Source: Granulicella arctica
Lineage (GTDB): Bacteria > Acidobacteriota > Terriglobia > Terriglobales > Acidobacteriaceae
Direction: 5' to 3'
Assembly: GCF_025685605.1 (NCBI RefSeq)
Contig: NZ_JAGTUT010000001.1
Location: 4,340,001-4,404,000, forward strand
DNA length: 64,000 nucleotides
Shown here: positions 1 through 8,448 of the stretch, piece by piece
Numbering within the stretch: position 1 is the first letter of the stretch
Layout: every line of letters begins with the position of its first letter
Notes under the pieces: model-generated
The model's database searches: none
Seen by the model: only the letters and a program-made list of their open reading frames with translations
What the model was told of the DNA's origin: nothing
Made by a program: the position numbers and the translations under genes

Positions 1-188
1 GGGCGAGATATAGAGCTTGCTTTGAGCGGGCCATGTCGTTCTATGATGGCAAATATCGAAGATGAATGCTGCGTTACAGGTCTTTTTGCCTCGTAAAGGT
101 GGCAGATTCATCCCCTATTAGTATTTGCAGGCTTGTGGTGCGCTAGGCTGGACACGGTAAGTTTGCAGGATTAATCGAGGTCAACGCT
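1..188. other. Upstream region of phoB, no gene seen
   Basis: I recognise no gene in this stretch. A GAGG Shine-Dalgarno element at about 177-180 lies 8 bases before the TTG start of the response regulator at 189. The phosphate operon promoter may lie here or before the window, but I see no convincing -35/-10 pair. Confidence 0.4.
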
Positions 189-911
189 TTGAGTCAAACG
201 ATCTTCGTTCTGGAAGATGATGCGGATATCTCCCGCCTGGTGCAGTATCACCTTGAGAGCGCGGGCTATGCGGTGCGCCCATATCTGGCGCCGAGCCAGA
301 TTGTTACAGATGCTGAGCGGCAGCCGCCGGCGCTGTTCCTTCTGGACATCATGGTGCCGGGTGGCGATGGCCTGGACCTGTGCCGAAGGCTTCGGCAGAA
401 TCCCAGCCTGAGCAGTATTCCGATCATCTTCCTGACGGCGCGAGCAGCGGAAAACGACAGGGTGCATGGGCTTGAGCTTGGCGCGGACGACTATATTACG
501 AAGCCGTTTGCGACGCGGGAGTTGGTGGCGCGGGTGAAGGCTGTATTGCGACGCTTTGAGCGTCCGACCGGACCGTCGCTGATCAAATTCGAGACGATCG
601 AGATCGACGCGAGCGCGATGCAGTTGCGGGTTGGTGGGGAACTGGTGACGACGACGGCTACGGAGTTCCGACTGCTCGATTATCTGGCGCGGCATCCGGG
701 GCGCGTGTTCAGCCGGGACCACCTGCTGGATGCGGTGTGGGGCGATGCGCGCTTTGTTACGCCGCGGTCAGTCGATGTGTATGTGAGGCGGATTCGCGAG
801 AAGATCGAGGCCGATGCTGAGACGCCACGGTATCTGAAGACGATGCGTGGGGCAGGATATCGGTTTGAGATTCCCAAAAGTGCTGCGGCTGTTCAGGAGA
901 GAGGCGCTTGA
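189..911 (+). CDS. phoB: PhoB-type OmpR-family response regulator
   Basis: A two-component response regulator of 240 residues, likely activating the phosphate-starvation genes after phosphorylation by the adjacent kinase. The receiver domain (about residues 4-115) has the acidic pair after FVLE, the phospho-acceptor D53 in LLDIMVPGGDG, T83 in FLTAR and K105 in DYITKPF. The winged-helix DNA-binding domain fills about 130-230 with the family motifs TEFRLLDYLARHPGRVFSR and VDVYVRRIREKIE. The start is TTG, supported by GAGG 8 bases upstream. The sensor kinase follows after 68 bases and pstSCAB-phoU after that, which points to PhoB rather than another OmpR-family member. Family assignment is firm; the PhoB name rests on context. 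Confidence 0.93.
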   Translation: MSQTIFVLEDDADISRLVQYHLESAGYAVRPYLAPSQIVTDAERQPPALFLLDIMVPGGDGLDLCRRLRQNPSLSSIPIIFLTARAAENDRVHGLELGADDYITKPFATRELVARVKAVLRRFERPTGPSLIKFETIEIDASAMQLRVGGELVTTTATEFRLLDYLARHPGRVFSRDHLLDAVWGDARFVTPRSVDVYVRRIREKIEADAETPRYLKTMRGAGYRFEIPKSAAAVQERGA

Positions 912-979
912 TGCGGACGAGTGCGGCTTGCACCGATTTCAGGAACCAGAACTTTCCAGGAAAGCTTTATTTCTGAACG

Positions 980-2383
980 GTGTTCTGCACGTGGGTGTGT
1001 GGCGTGAATCGTAGTTTCTTTCTTGTTTTTGCGAGCAGGTTGACGGCGCTGATGGCGCTGGTTGTGGTGGTCTGCCTGGCTTTGCCACGTGGGGCGTGGT
1101 TGCTGTACCTGGTGGTGGTCATCGTCGGAGCATGGGTGGCTTCGTTCTGGATCGCTCACTCGCTGCGGGTGGCAATTCTGCCGTTGCGGCGGGCCGCGGC
1201 TGCTGAGGCGACGCACGCTGATCCTGTGAAGCCCACGCTTTTTCGGGATGTAACCGATGTGGCTGAGGCGATGCGAGCGGCGTTGATGCGAGCGGATGTT
1301 TCGTTGGCCGATTCCGTGGGGGCTCGGCAGGAGCTGGAGGCGATGCTCGACAGTATGCAGGATGCGGTGGTCGCGGTGGATGCGGGCGGGCGCATTCAGT
1401 GGACCAATCAACGCCTGCAGCGATTGGTTCCCGGGGCTTCTTTTTCGAGTTCGATCCGGATTGGGCATGCGCTGGTGCAGACGATTCGCGACCCCGAGGT
1501 GCTGGATAGCGTGCGGATTGCGCTGGCGGAGCGGCAAGTGGTGGAGCGGCGATCGACGTCAGTGATCCCAGGCCGGATCTTCGAGGTAAGTGCAGCGCCG
1601 ATGCCGGGTGGCGGGGCGGTGGCGGTGCTCCATGACATTACGCGGATCGAACAGGTGGAGCGGACGCAGCGGGATTTCGTGGCGAATGTGAGCCATGAAC
1701 TGCGGACGCCGCTGACGTCGATTACAGGGTACGTAGAGACGTTGCTGGACCACGAAGCGAGTTTGAGCCCGCAGGCGCGGGAGTTTCTGTCGACGATTCT
1801 GAAGAATGCGACGCGCATGAATCGGTTGACGGAGGATCTGCTGGTGATGGCACGGGTAGAGGCGGCTGAGGAGAAATTGCATCCGGCACCGATCCCGGCG
1901 GACATCCTGGTGCGGGATGCGGTGCAGGGGATGAGCGGACTGGTGCAGGACAATGATGCGGTGCTGGAGATCGGGGAGGTCACTGACACGCAGGTGTTCG
2001 CGGATACGGATGCGGTGCTGCAGGTGTTGAGCAACCTGATCGAGAATGCGATCAAGTATGGACGAGCTAAGGGCGCGGCGCACTGTCGGGTGGTGGTTTC
2101 GGCGCGGGAGGTTGCGGAGCCGTACGAGGCGGTGGAGTTCAGTGTGCGGGACTTTGGGCAGGGAATTGCGTCAGAGCACCTGAGCCGGATCTTTGAGCGG
2201 TTTTACCGGGTGGACAAGGCACGGTCGCGAGAGTCTGGGGGGACCGGGCTTGGCCTGGCGATTGCGCAACATATGGTGCAGGCGCAGGGTGGATGGATTC
2301 GGGCGGAGAGCGAGTTGAATGCTGGGAGTAACTTTCTGTTTACGCTGCCAAAGGCGATGTATCCGGTTGGGGTGAAGGCTTAA
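980..2383 (+). CDS. phoR: PhoR-type sensor histidine kinase
   Basis: A membrane sensor kinase that should phosphorylate the upstream response regulator. Two hydrophobic segments lie at about residues 12-34 and 40-58 with almost no periplasmic loop, as in PhoR, which senses through the Pst transporter and PhoU rather than a ligand domain. A PAS-like region follows at about 118-220 (DSMQDAVVAVDAGGRIQWTN). The HisKA motif FVANVSHELRTPLTSI carries the phospho-accepting histidine H239 (numbered from 980). The ATPase domain shows NLIENAIKYG, DFGQGI and GTGLGLAI. The listed start is the longest GTG; an in-frame GTG at 1004 (MNRSFFLVF) fits the first membrane helix better and may be the true start. 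Neither has an ideal Shine-Dalgarno. Confidence 0.92.
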   Translation: MFCTWVCGVNRSFFLVFASRLTALMALVVVVCLALPRGAWLLYLVVVIVGAWVASFWIAHSLRVAILPLRRAAAAEATHADPVKPTLFRDVTDVAEAMRAALMRADVSLADSVGARQELEAMLDSMQDAVVAVDAGGRIQWTNQRLQRLVPGASFSSSIRIGHALVQTIRDPEVLDSVRIALAERQVVERRSTSVIPGRIFEVSAAPMPGGGAVAVLHDITRIEQVERTQRDFVANVSHELRTPLTSITGYVETLLDHEASLSPQAREFLSTILKNATRMNRLTEDLLVMARVEAAEEKLHPAPIPADILVRDAVQGMSGLVQDNDAVLEIGEVTDTQVFADTDAVLQVLSNLIENAIKYGRAKGAAHCRVVVSAREVAEPYEAVEFSVRDFGQGIASEHLSRIFERFYRVDKARSRESGGTGLGLAIAQHMVQAQGGWIRAESELNAGSNFLFTLPKAMYPVGVKA

Positions 2384-2390
2384 TGCCGGG

Positions 2391-2453
2391 CGTTCACGTA
2401 ACTGTAATGTTCGGTTTATCGGCCTATTTATTGCGATGTAACGTTCTCGTAAC
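2391..2453 (+). promoter_or_regulatory. Candidate PhoB-binding boxes upstream of pstS
   Basis: Two near-identical 12-mers, CGTTCACGTAAC at 2391-2402 and CGTTCTCGTAAC at 2442-2453, differ at one base and lie between phoR and pstS. Within the second, GTAAC recurs exactly 11 bases apart (2438-2442 and 2449-2453), the spacing of PhoB direct-repeat half-sites. A TATGCT hexamer at 2477-2482 could be the -10. The sequence does not match the E. coli Pho box, so the assignment is inference from position and repeat geometry. Confidence 0.45.
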
Positions 2454-2519
2454 ACGGCTTGGTGAGACTGGAACAGTATGCTTCACTGGCGTGTTGCGAC
2501 GCGATTTCCCGGAGGACTT

Positions 2520-3530
2520 ATGAAACTGAAGGCGGCCTTAGTTACAGGATTCTTCGCACTGACCGCAGCAGCGGCATGTGCACAGAACATCAACGGAGCG
2601 GGAGCGACGTTCCCGAATCCGATCTATTCAAAGTGGTTCAGCGAGTATAACCAGCTTCATACAAATGTGAAGATCAACTACCAGTCGATCGGATCGGGTG
2701 GCGGTATTCGCCAGGTGTCCGAGGGTACGGTTGATTTCGGCGCGACCGATGGTCCGATGAGCGATCAGCAGATCAACGACGCCAAGGTCAAGACAATGCA
2801 CATTCCTACCGTGCTTGGTGCGGTGGTTCCGGTGTACAACCTGCCGGGCGTTGGGCAGGAGTTGAAGTTCTCCTCCGATGTGATTGCGGACATTTACCTC
2901 GGCAAGATTACGAAGTGGAACGACGGTCGTATCGCGAAGGATAACGCCGGCGTAAATCTGCCGGACAAGTCGATTCTTCCTGTATACCGTTCGGACGGCA
3001 GCGGCACGACGTACATCTTTACCGACTTCCTTTCGAAGGTTAGTTCAGACTGGAACAGCCGTGTGGGTAAGAGCACTTCGGTGAAGTGGCCGGTGGGTAT
3101 TGGGCAGAAGGGCAACGAAGGCGTGGCTGGGATGGTTCGCCAGTCGCCCTATGCGTTTGGCTATGTCGAGTTGATCTACGCGGCGCAGAACAAGATGCAG
3201 TTCGGGTTAGTGAAGAATGCTGCGGGCAAGTTCGTGAAGGCGTCGCCTGAGGGTGTCACGGCGGCCGCTGCGGCCTCGGCGAAGGTGATTCCTGCGGACT
3301 ATCGTGTGTCGATCACAAATGCTGCGGGTGCGGATTCGTATCCGATTTCGAGCTTTACGTGGTTGCTGATTCCGCTGCACTCGACCGATCCGGCGAAGGG
3401 TAAGGCGCTTGCGGACTTCCTGACGTGGATGCTGGATAAGGGCGAGAGCGAGGCTGCGGCGATGACGTATGCTCCGCTGCCGAAGCCGATCCAGGATCGT
3501 GTTCGCGCGACGATCAAGCAGGTCAAGTAG
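2520..3530 (+). CDS. pstS: Phosphate ABC transporter substrate-binding protein PstS
   Basis: The periplasmic phosphate-binding subunit of the Pst high-affinity uptake system, 336 residues. It has a signal peptide (MKLKAALVTGFFALTAAAACA) and the PstS signatures NGAGATFPNPIYSKWF, NYQSIGSGGGI, VDFGATDGPMS and VYRSDGSGTTYIFTDFLS, which include the phosphate-contacting Ser, Thr, Asp and Arg positions of the family. I chose the ATG at 2520 because GGAGG sits 5 to 9 bases upstream and the signal peptide begins there; the in-frame ATG at 2478 would add 14 non-signal residues. It is the first gene of pstSCAB-phoU. The hairpin just after the gene would allow more PstS than membrane subunits to be made. 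Confidence 0.96.
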   Translation: MKLKAALVTGFFALTAAAACAQNINGAGATFPNPIYSKWFSEYNQLHTNVKINYQSIGSGGGIRQVSEGTVDFGATDGPMSDQQINDAKVKTMHIPTVLGAVVPVYNLPGVGQELKFSSDVIADIYLGKITKWNDGRIAKDNAGVNLPDKSILPVYRSDGSGTTYIFTDFLSKVSSDWNSRVGKSTSVKWPVGIGQKGNEGVAGMVRQSPYAFGYVELIYAAQNKMQFGLVKNAAGKFVKASPEGVTAAAAASAKVIPADYRVSITNAAGADSYPISSFTWLLIPLHSTDPAKGKALADFLTWMLDKGESEAAAMTYAPLPKPIQDRVRATIKQVK

Positions 3531-3542
3531 GATAGTTTCGAC

Positions 3543-3570
3543 GGCGCGGGTCTTTGATGAGACCCGCGCC
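3543..3570 (+). terminator. Hairpin between pstS and pstC (attenuator or processing stem)
   Basis: A perfect 10-base inverted repeat, GGCGCGGGTC at 3543-3552 and GACCCGCGCC at 3561-3570, with an 8-base loop, starts 12 bases after the pstS stop. No clean T-run follows, only a pyrimidine-rich AAGCTATTCTTCCTC. It is best read as a partial terminator or 3' RNA-stabilising stem giving pstS excess over pstCAB. Confidence 0.7.
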
Positions 3571-3643
3571 AAGCTATTCTTCCTCTTCCGTTCTATCCTT
3601 GAAGTGTTGGAACTGCAGGATCAGGAAATTGCCTCCCAGCCGC

Positions 3644-4696
3644 ATGACTCTAGAACGTGAACCCAAGACGTCGACACCTATGCCCATTTCTGTGCCCGTG
3701 ACAGTTGTTGCTTCCACGGCTCCTGAGAGTTCGGGGCCGCCTTCCGTAGTTCGCGAGTTTTTGCGTGCGCGGGGAAGCGGCAAACTGGCTGATGCGGTGT
3801 TCTCTTCAGTGATGCTGGTGTGTGCGCTCAGCATCTTTGCGATCGTTCTGTTTATCGCAAGCATCCTCATTCTGCGCTCCCACCTGAGCCTGGTGCAGTT
3901 TGGGTGGAAGTTCTTCTCGCGACAAGCCTGGGACCCGGTGCAGGGAGATTTTGGAGCGCTGCCGTTTATCTTCGGTACGCTGGCGACGTCGTTTCTTGCG
4001 CTGCTGATGGCTGTTCCGCTGGCGCTTGGTGTGGCAATCTTCCTGACGGAGCTTTGTCCAAAGGCTCTGCGTGCGCCGATCTCCTTTCTTACGGAGATAC
4101 TGGCGGCTATACCGAGTGTTGTGTACGGACTCTGGGCTGTGTTTGTGCTGGTGCCATTGATGCGTGATTCGATCGGGCCGGTGCTGTACAAGTATCTCGG
4201 TTGGACAGGGTTCTTTGAGGGATCGAACTTTGGCGTGGGGCTGCTGACGGCTAGCATCATCCTTGCGATTATGGTGCTGCCAATTATCTCGTCGCTGACG
4301 CGGGACATCATGACGGCTGTACCGAACTCGCAGCGTGAGGCAGTGCTGGCGCTTGGCGCTACGCGGTGGGAGATGATCCGCACGGGCGTGCTGCGTAACT
4401 CGCGCATCGGGATTGTGGGCGCGGTGATGTTGGGACTGGGCCGCGCGCTGGGTGAGACGATGGCTGTGACGATGGTGATCGGTAATCACCCTGACATTTC
4501 GAAAAGCCTGTTTGCGCCCGGCTACACGCTCGCAAGTGTGATTGCGAATGAGTTCACCGAAGCTACGGGTGATCTGTATATCAGTGCGTTGATCGAAATT
4601 GGCCTGGCGTTGTTCCTGGTGACGATTGTGGTGAATGCGATTGCGCGACTGCTGGTGTGGGCTGTGACGCGCAATGCTCCGGCGAGGGTGGCTTAG
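3644..4696 (+). CDS. pstC: Phosphate ABC transporter permease PstC
   Basis: One of the two inner-membrane permease subunits of the Pst transporter. After a roughly 45-residue N-terminal tail come about six hydrophobic helices, the first around FSSVMLVCALSIFAIVLFIASIL. The binding-protein-dependent permease loop is visible as SQREAVLALGATRWEMIRTGVLRNSRIGIVGAVMLGLGRALGETMAV, including the EAA-loop pattern that docks PstB. I place the start at ATG 3644; another in-frame ATG is at 3680. A still longer frame back to 3554 would begin inside the intergenic hairpin and encodes a low-complexity segment, so it is unlikely. The stop (4694-4696) abuts the pstA start directly. Confidence 0.92.
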   Translation: MTLEREPKTSTPMPISVPVTVVASTAPESSGPPSVVREFLRARGSGKLADAVFSSVMLVCALSIFAIVLFIASILILRSHLSLVQFGWKFFSRQAWDPVQGDFGALPFIFGTLATSFLALLMAVPLALGVAIFLTELCPKALRAPISFLTEILAAIPSVVYGLWAVFVLVPLMRDSIGPVLYKYLGWTGFFEGSNFGVGLLTASIILAIMVLPIISSLTRDIMTAVPNSQREAVLALGATRWEMIRTGVLRNSRIGIVGAVMLGLGRALGETMAVTMVIGNHPDISKSLFAPGYTLASVIANEFTEATGDLYISALIEIGLALFLVTIVVNAIARLLVWAVTRNAPARVA

Positions 4697-5593
4697 ATGA
4701 GCACACAGCCGATGGGACTGGGCGTTCGCGCCAAGCCAATGAAGATGTACGGGGTGTACCGGGCGTCGATGAACTACCTCGTGACCGGGCTTGCGGTTCT
4801 GAGCACGATTGTGGTGATTGCACCGCTGGTGGCGATTCTTGTGTACCTCGTCTACAAGGGAGCGAGTTCGCTGAACCTTGCGTTCTTCACGCATATTCCG
4901 AGGCCTGTCGGTGAAGATGGCGGCGGCATGGCAAACTCCATTCTCGGGTCGGGTGTGGTGCTTGCGCTGGCCAGTTCACTTGGCGTTCCGGTTGGGATTG
5001 CGGCTGGCGTGTACCTCGCGGAGTTTGGCCGGGGCAGGATGCTGGCGAATGCAATTCGCTTTACGGCGGATGTGCTGAACGGCGTGCCTTCGATCGTGAT
5101 GGGCATTGCGATCTATTCGCTTGTCGTGATGCAGCAGAAACACTTCTCGGCGTTTGCGGGTGGGTTGGCACTGGCGATCATGATGGTGCCGACGATTACG
5201 CGGACGACCGAGGAGATGCTCGCCACGGTGCCGTTCGCGGTGCGTGAGGCGGCGCTCGGGCTGGGTGTGCCGAAGTGGCGAACGGTGATCTCGGTAAGTC
5301 TGCGAACGGCCTCGCCGGGAATTATTACGGGCTGCATGCTGGCGTTTGCGCGGGTAGCTGGTGAGACGGCTCCGCTGCTCTTTACGGCATTGGGTAATGA
5401 GTTCTGGAGCTTCAAACTGAACGAGCCGATTGCGGCGCTGCCGTTGCAGATCTACAAGTACGCGACGTCGCCGTATGACGAATGGCATCGGCTGGCGTGG
5501 GCCGGGTCGCTCGTGCTGATCGTACTGATTATGGTTTCGGTAACACTGGTCCGCATCTTCGCTAACCGCGGTGCGTTGAAGGGAAATAGTTAA
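4697..5593 (+). CDS. pstA: Phosphate ABC transporter permease PstA
   Basis: The second permease subunit of the Pst system, 298 residues, about six membrane helices. Family motifs are GGMANSILGSGVVLALASSLGVPVGIAAGVYLAEF near residue 75 and the cytoplasmic coupling loop VREAALGLGVPKWRTVISVSLRTASPGIITGCMLAFARVAGETAPLL. Its ATG follows the pstC stop with no gap, and its own stop is immediately followed by the pstB ATG, so translation of pstC, pstA and pstB is probably coupled. Confidence 0.95.
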   Translation: MSTQPMGLGVRAKPMKMYGVYRASMNYLVTGLAVLSTIVVIAPLVAILVYLVYKGASSLNLAFFTHIPRPVGEDGGGMANSILGSGVVLALASSLGVPVGIAAGVYLAEFGRGRMLANAIRFTADVLNGVPSIVMGIAIYSLVVMQQKHFSAFAGGLALAIMMVPTITRTTEEMLATVPFAVREAALGLGVPKWRTVISVSLRTASPGIITGCMLAFARVAGETAPLLFTALGNEFWSFKLNEPIAALPLQIYKYATSPYDEWHRLAWAGSLVLIVLIMVSVTLVRIFANRGALKGNS

Positions 5594-6352
5594 ATGGGCG
5601 TTGGCATTGAAGTCGAAAATCTGAACGCCTGGTATGGGACGACGCATACGCTGCAGGACATCAATCTGAAGATTCCGGCGAACCACGCGACGGCGCTGAT
5701 CGGGCCTTCGGGCTGCGGGAAATCGACGTTTGTGCGGTGCCTGAATCGGATGCACGAGACGAACCCGATTGCACGTGCGACGGGCACGGTGATGATGGGC
5801 GACGTGAACATCTACACGAGCGCTTCGCCGGTCGAGATCCGGCGACGGATTGGCATGGTGTTTCAGCGACCGAATCCCTTTCCAACGATGTCGATCTACG
5901 ACAATGTGGCGAGCGGCTTGAAGCTGAATGGCTTTCGCAATCGCAAGGTGCTGGATGAGACGGTGGAGCGCTCGTTGAAGCAGGCTGCGTTGTGGGAAGA
6001 GGTGAAGGATGACTTGAAGAAGAAGTCGGGGGCGAGTCTTTCGGGCGGCCAGCAGCAGCGTATGTGCATTGCGCGCGCACTCGCCGTGGACCCTGAGGTG
6101 TTGCTGATGGATGAGCCTGCTTCGGCGCTTGATCCGGTTTCGACCTCGAAGATCGAGGACCTCATCTTTCAGTTGAAGAGCCAATATACGATCGTGATCG
6201 TCACACATAACATGCAGCAGGCTGCGCGTGTGGCTGAGAATACAGGCTTCTTCCTGAACGGCAAGATGGTTGAGTTCGATTCGACGCATAAGATCTTTAC
6301 GAACCCTAAAGACAAGCGCACGGAGGACTACATCACCGGGAGGTTTGGCTGA
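5594..6352 (+). CDS. pstB: Phosphate ABC transporter ATP-binding protein PstB
   Basis: The cytoplasmic ATPase powering phosphate import, 252 residues, the usual length. Walker A is GPSGCGKST (about residues 36-44), the Q-loop lies in [11 protein letters not shown], the ABC signature is [15 protein letters not shown], Walker B is [13 protein letters not shown] and the switch histidine is in [14 protein letters not shown]. The PstB-specific phrase [17 protein letters not shown] is also present. Its stop overlaps the phoU start (TGATG at 6350-6354), typical of translational coupling. Confidence 0.97.
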   Translation: MGVGIEVENLNAWYGTTHTLQDINLKIPANHATALIGPSGCGKSTFVRCLNRMHETNPIARATGTVMMGDVNIYTSASPVEIRRRIGMVFQRPNPFPTMSIYDNVASGLKLNGFRNRKVLDETVERSLKQAALWEEVKDDLKKKSGASLSGGQQQRMCIARALAVDPEVLLMDEPASALDPVSTSKIEDLIFQLKSQYTIVIVTHNMQQAARVAENTGFFLNGKMVEFDSTHKIFTNPKDKRTEDYITGRFG

Positions 6353-7017
6353 TGGCGCGCATTAAGTTTCAACAGAGTCTTGATGACCTGAAAGAACGCC
6401 TTTTGATGATGGCGGGTATGGCGGAGCAGGCGATCCAGCGGTCGATTGAGGCGTACCGGTCGCGGGACCTGAGCATCTGCGAGCTGGTGTTTCGGTCGGA
6501 GCCGGCGATCAATCGGCTGGAGCGCGAGATCGACCAGATGGCGCTCGATCTGTTGGCGATGGAGCAGCCGATGGCAATCGATCTGCGCTTCATTCTGTCC
6601 GTGATTCGGATCAATGCGGACCTTGAGCGTGTGGGCGATCAGGCTGTGAACATCGCGGTGCGTGTGCGCGAGATGGGTGCGTTCGCGAACATCGATCTGC
6701 CGGTTGATATTCCGAAGCTTGCGTCACTGGCTTCGGCTATGGTGCGCAAGGCGCTACAGGCGTTTATAGAGGGCGATGCGGAACTTGCGCAGTCGGTGCT
6801 GACGCTCGATGACCAGGTGGATGAGATGAACGATGCGGCGTTTTATGCGCTGAGTTCGCTGATCAAAGAGAAGCCGGAGCTTACGCCGCAGTCGTTGAAT
6901 GCGCTGATTATTTCGCGCAATCTGGAGCGCGTTGGCGACCATGCAACGAACATAGCCGAAGATGTGATCTTCTGGGTGCGCGGCGCGGATGTGCGGCATA
7001 ACAGCAGCGTCGTCTAG
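6352..7017 (+). CDS. phoU: Phosphate signalling complex protein PhoU
   Basis: Cytoplasmic negative regulator that links the Pst transporter to the PhoR kinase, 221 residues. The two PhoU helical repeats are clear: LLMMAGMAEQAIQRSIEAY with LEREIDQMALDLLAMEQPMAIDLRFILSVIRINADLERVGDQAVNIA in the first half, and LASAMVRKALQAFIEGDAELAQSVLTLDDQVDEMNDA with NLERVGDHATNIAEDVIFWV in the second. The acidic E/DxxxD metal-binding positions of each repeat are kept. It overlaps pstB by one base and ends the phosphate operon. The next gene, on the other strand, ends 2 bases away, so transcription converges here. Confidence 0.96.
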   Translation: MARIKFQQSLDDLKERLLMMAGMAEQAIQRSIEAYRSRDLSICELVFRSEPAINRLEREIDQMALDLLAMEQPMAIDLRFILSVIRINADLERVGDQAVNIAVRVREMGAFANIDLPVDIPKLASLASAMVRKALQAFIEGDAELAQSVLTLDDQVDEMNDAAFYALSSLIKEKPELTPQSLNALIISRNLERVGDHATNIAEDVIFWVRGADVRHNSSVV

Positions 7018-7019
7018 AG

Positions 7020-8426
7020 CTATTTTGGCATCAGGATGAAGCGCTCCACGGCTACCTTGCGACCGGCGGTTCGGTGGCTCGGGTCGGGTACGAGGGTTAC
7101 CGTAATTGTGTCGAAGCGCTTGATACTTCCATGGGCTGGAAGCGGGAATGTCAGGGTCTGCTCGATGGGTGTGGTGTTTGCCTTTTGTTGATCGCTGTGG
7201 CCGGTGGACTTAATGCCTAAGTCCTGGGATGGTCTTCCTTTGGTTTGAGTGTCGGCAAGGGAGATACCTACGGCGAGGGCTCCGACGAGCCCGTCATTCT
7301 TGAAGACGATTTGTATTTCGCGACAGCATGCAAAGTCGATCGGTTGCGAGAGATGCTGGTGCGCCTGCATCAGGAGCGCTCGCTGATCTGTGGAATGAAC
7401 GTTGACCTTAAGGGGATCGCCGCGGGTGGTGCGTGAGTTTGGACCGGGTGTGTCTCCGGCAGACTTGAAGTACCAGTATGGTCCGTAGAAGGGAATGATC
7501 CACGTCTTTGCTGTGCCTGAGGGTGTGCTGATCTGGAGTGGAGGCGCAGGAATTTCTTTCTGCTGTTTCTCGAGCGGCCAGAGAACGATCGTCTGGTAGC
7601 CGCTGGAGGAACGGTCCGGTGGCGCTTTCTGTTGACTCGGAGGAGGGTTTGACAGGACGCGATCCCAGCCAGGGAAAGGAAAGCGGATGCCGTGCGGGGA
7701 GAGCGAAAGCGCGATGAACGTTGAGCAGAAGGCTGCTGTGATCAGGATATAGGGGTACGACACTCGCTTGGATTTTCGCACAGTTTCAGGGGGAACTGCA
7801 GTGACCTGTAGGCAGAGGAGAAAGGTTCCTGCTGCGAGAAGGAGGGTCTCGAATACGTTTCTTCCAGTGGCGCCCATGAGGATTGTGCCGTAGAGGCAGA
7901 GTGAGAGCCAGAAGGGGACCCATGACGTAGGAGTGAGGCGAACTTCTGTGGAGAAGAGGGCGCTGTCAAGAGGCTGAGGGAACCACGAGGTGCCGAGGGC
8001 GTCGTGCGGCACAGCCTGTGTACGGCGGCGCAGGTAGATTGCCATGAGGGTTGCGGAGATCACAGCGACGAGTAGCGCCAGGGGAGACTGACGTTGGAGG
8101 AAGAGGACCATGGCGGGCAGGAAGATCCAGCCACGTAGCCCGCTTTGTGAAAGACCGCGAAGTTGGGTTCGTGAGGTGCGGGGCAGCGTGATCCACGTTC
8201 CCAATGCGCCGACGCAGCAGGCAAGTGCCAAGTAGACGACGGCAACGAGCAGGCGGGCTGTCAGGGAAAGCTTGTGAGGTTCGGGAGCGTTGCAGACGAG
8301 ATAGCAGAAGGCGAAGGCAAGATTCAAACCGGTGGCGAAGGCGAGCCAACCACGTAGATCCAGCTTGGTGGTCGCTTGCTCCGCCGATACGACCTGGTAC
8401 CTGGTAAAGCCCATGTACTGCACCAT
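7020..8426 (-). CDS. Multi-pass membrane protein of unknown function
   Basis: 468 residues. The N-terminal half has about six hydrophobic segments (for example LAFATGLNLAFAFCYLVC, LLVAVVYLALACCVGALG, PLALLVAVISATLMAIYL, YPYILITAAFCSTFIALSL). The last 220 or so residues are soluble, beta-strand-rich and probably periplasmic, ending in VAVERFILMPK. I recognise no enzyme motif or named domain. It starts 22 bases after the stop of the permease-prefix protein, so it is likely third in the padR unit. The start is ATG at 8426; a second in-frame ATG four codons later is possible, and no strong Shine-Dalgarno decides between them. It converges with phoU with only 2 bases between stops. Confidence 0.75.
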   Translation of the reverse strand: MVQYMGFTRYQVVSAEQATTKLDLRGWLAFATGLNLAFAFCYLVCNAPEPHKLSLTARLLVAVVYLALACCVGALGTWITLPRTSRTQLRGLSQSGLRGWIFLPAMVLFLQRQSPLALLVAVISATLMAIYLRRRTQAVPHDALGTSWFPQPLDSALFSTEVRLTPTSWVPFWLSLCLYGTILMGATGRNVFETLLLAAGTFLLCLQVTAVPPETVRKSKRVSYPYILITAAFCSTFIALSLSPHGIRFPFPGWDRVLSNPPPSQQKAPPDRSSSGYQTIVLWPLEKQQKEIPAPPLQISTPSGTAKTWIIPFYGPYWYFKSAGDTPGPNSRTTRGDPLKVNVHSTDQRALLMQAHQHLSQPIDFACCREIQIVFKNDGLVGALAVGISLADTQTKGRPSQDLGIKSTGHSDQQKANTTPIEQTLTFPLPAHGSIKRFDTITVTLVPDPSHRTAGRKVAVERFILMPK

Positions 8427-8448
8427 GCGTTGCGACGAGCGATTGGAG

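Noticed and set aside
3806-4894. Long minus-strand frame across pstC and pstA
   Set aside because: Arg/His/Gln-rich translation antisense to two certain Pst genes; a GC-bias shadow.
4976-6289. 437-residue minus-strand frame across pstA and pstB
   Set aside because: Antisense to conserved transporter genes with low-complexity Arg/His composition.
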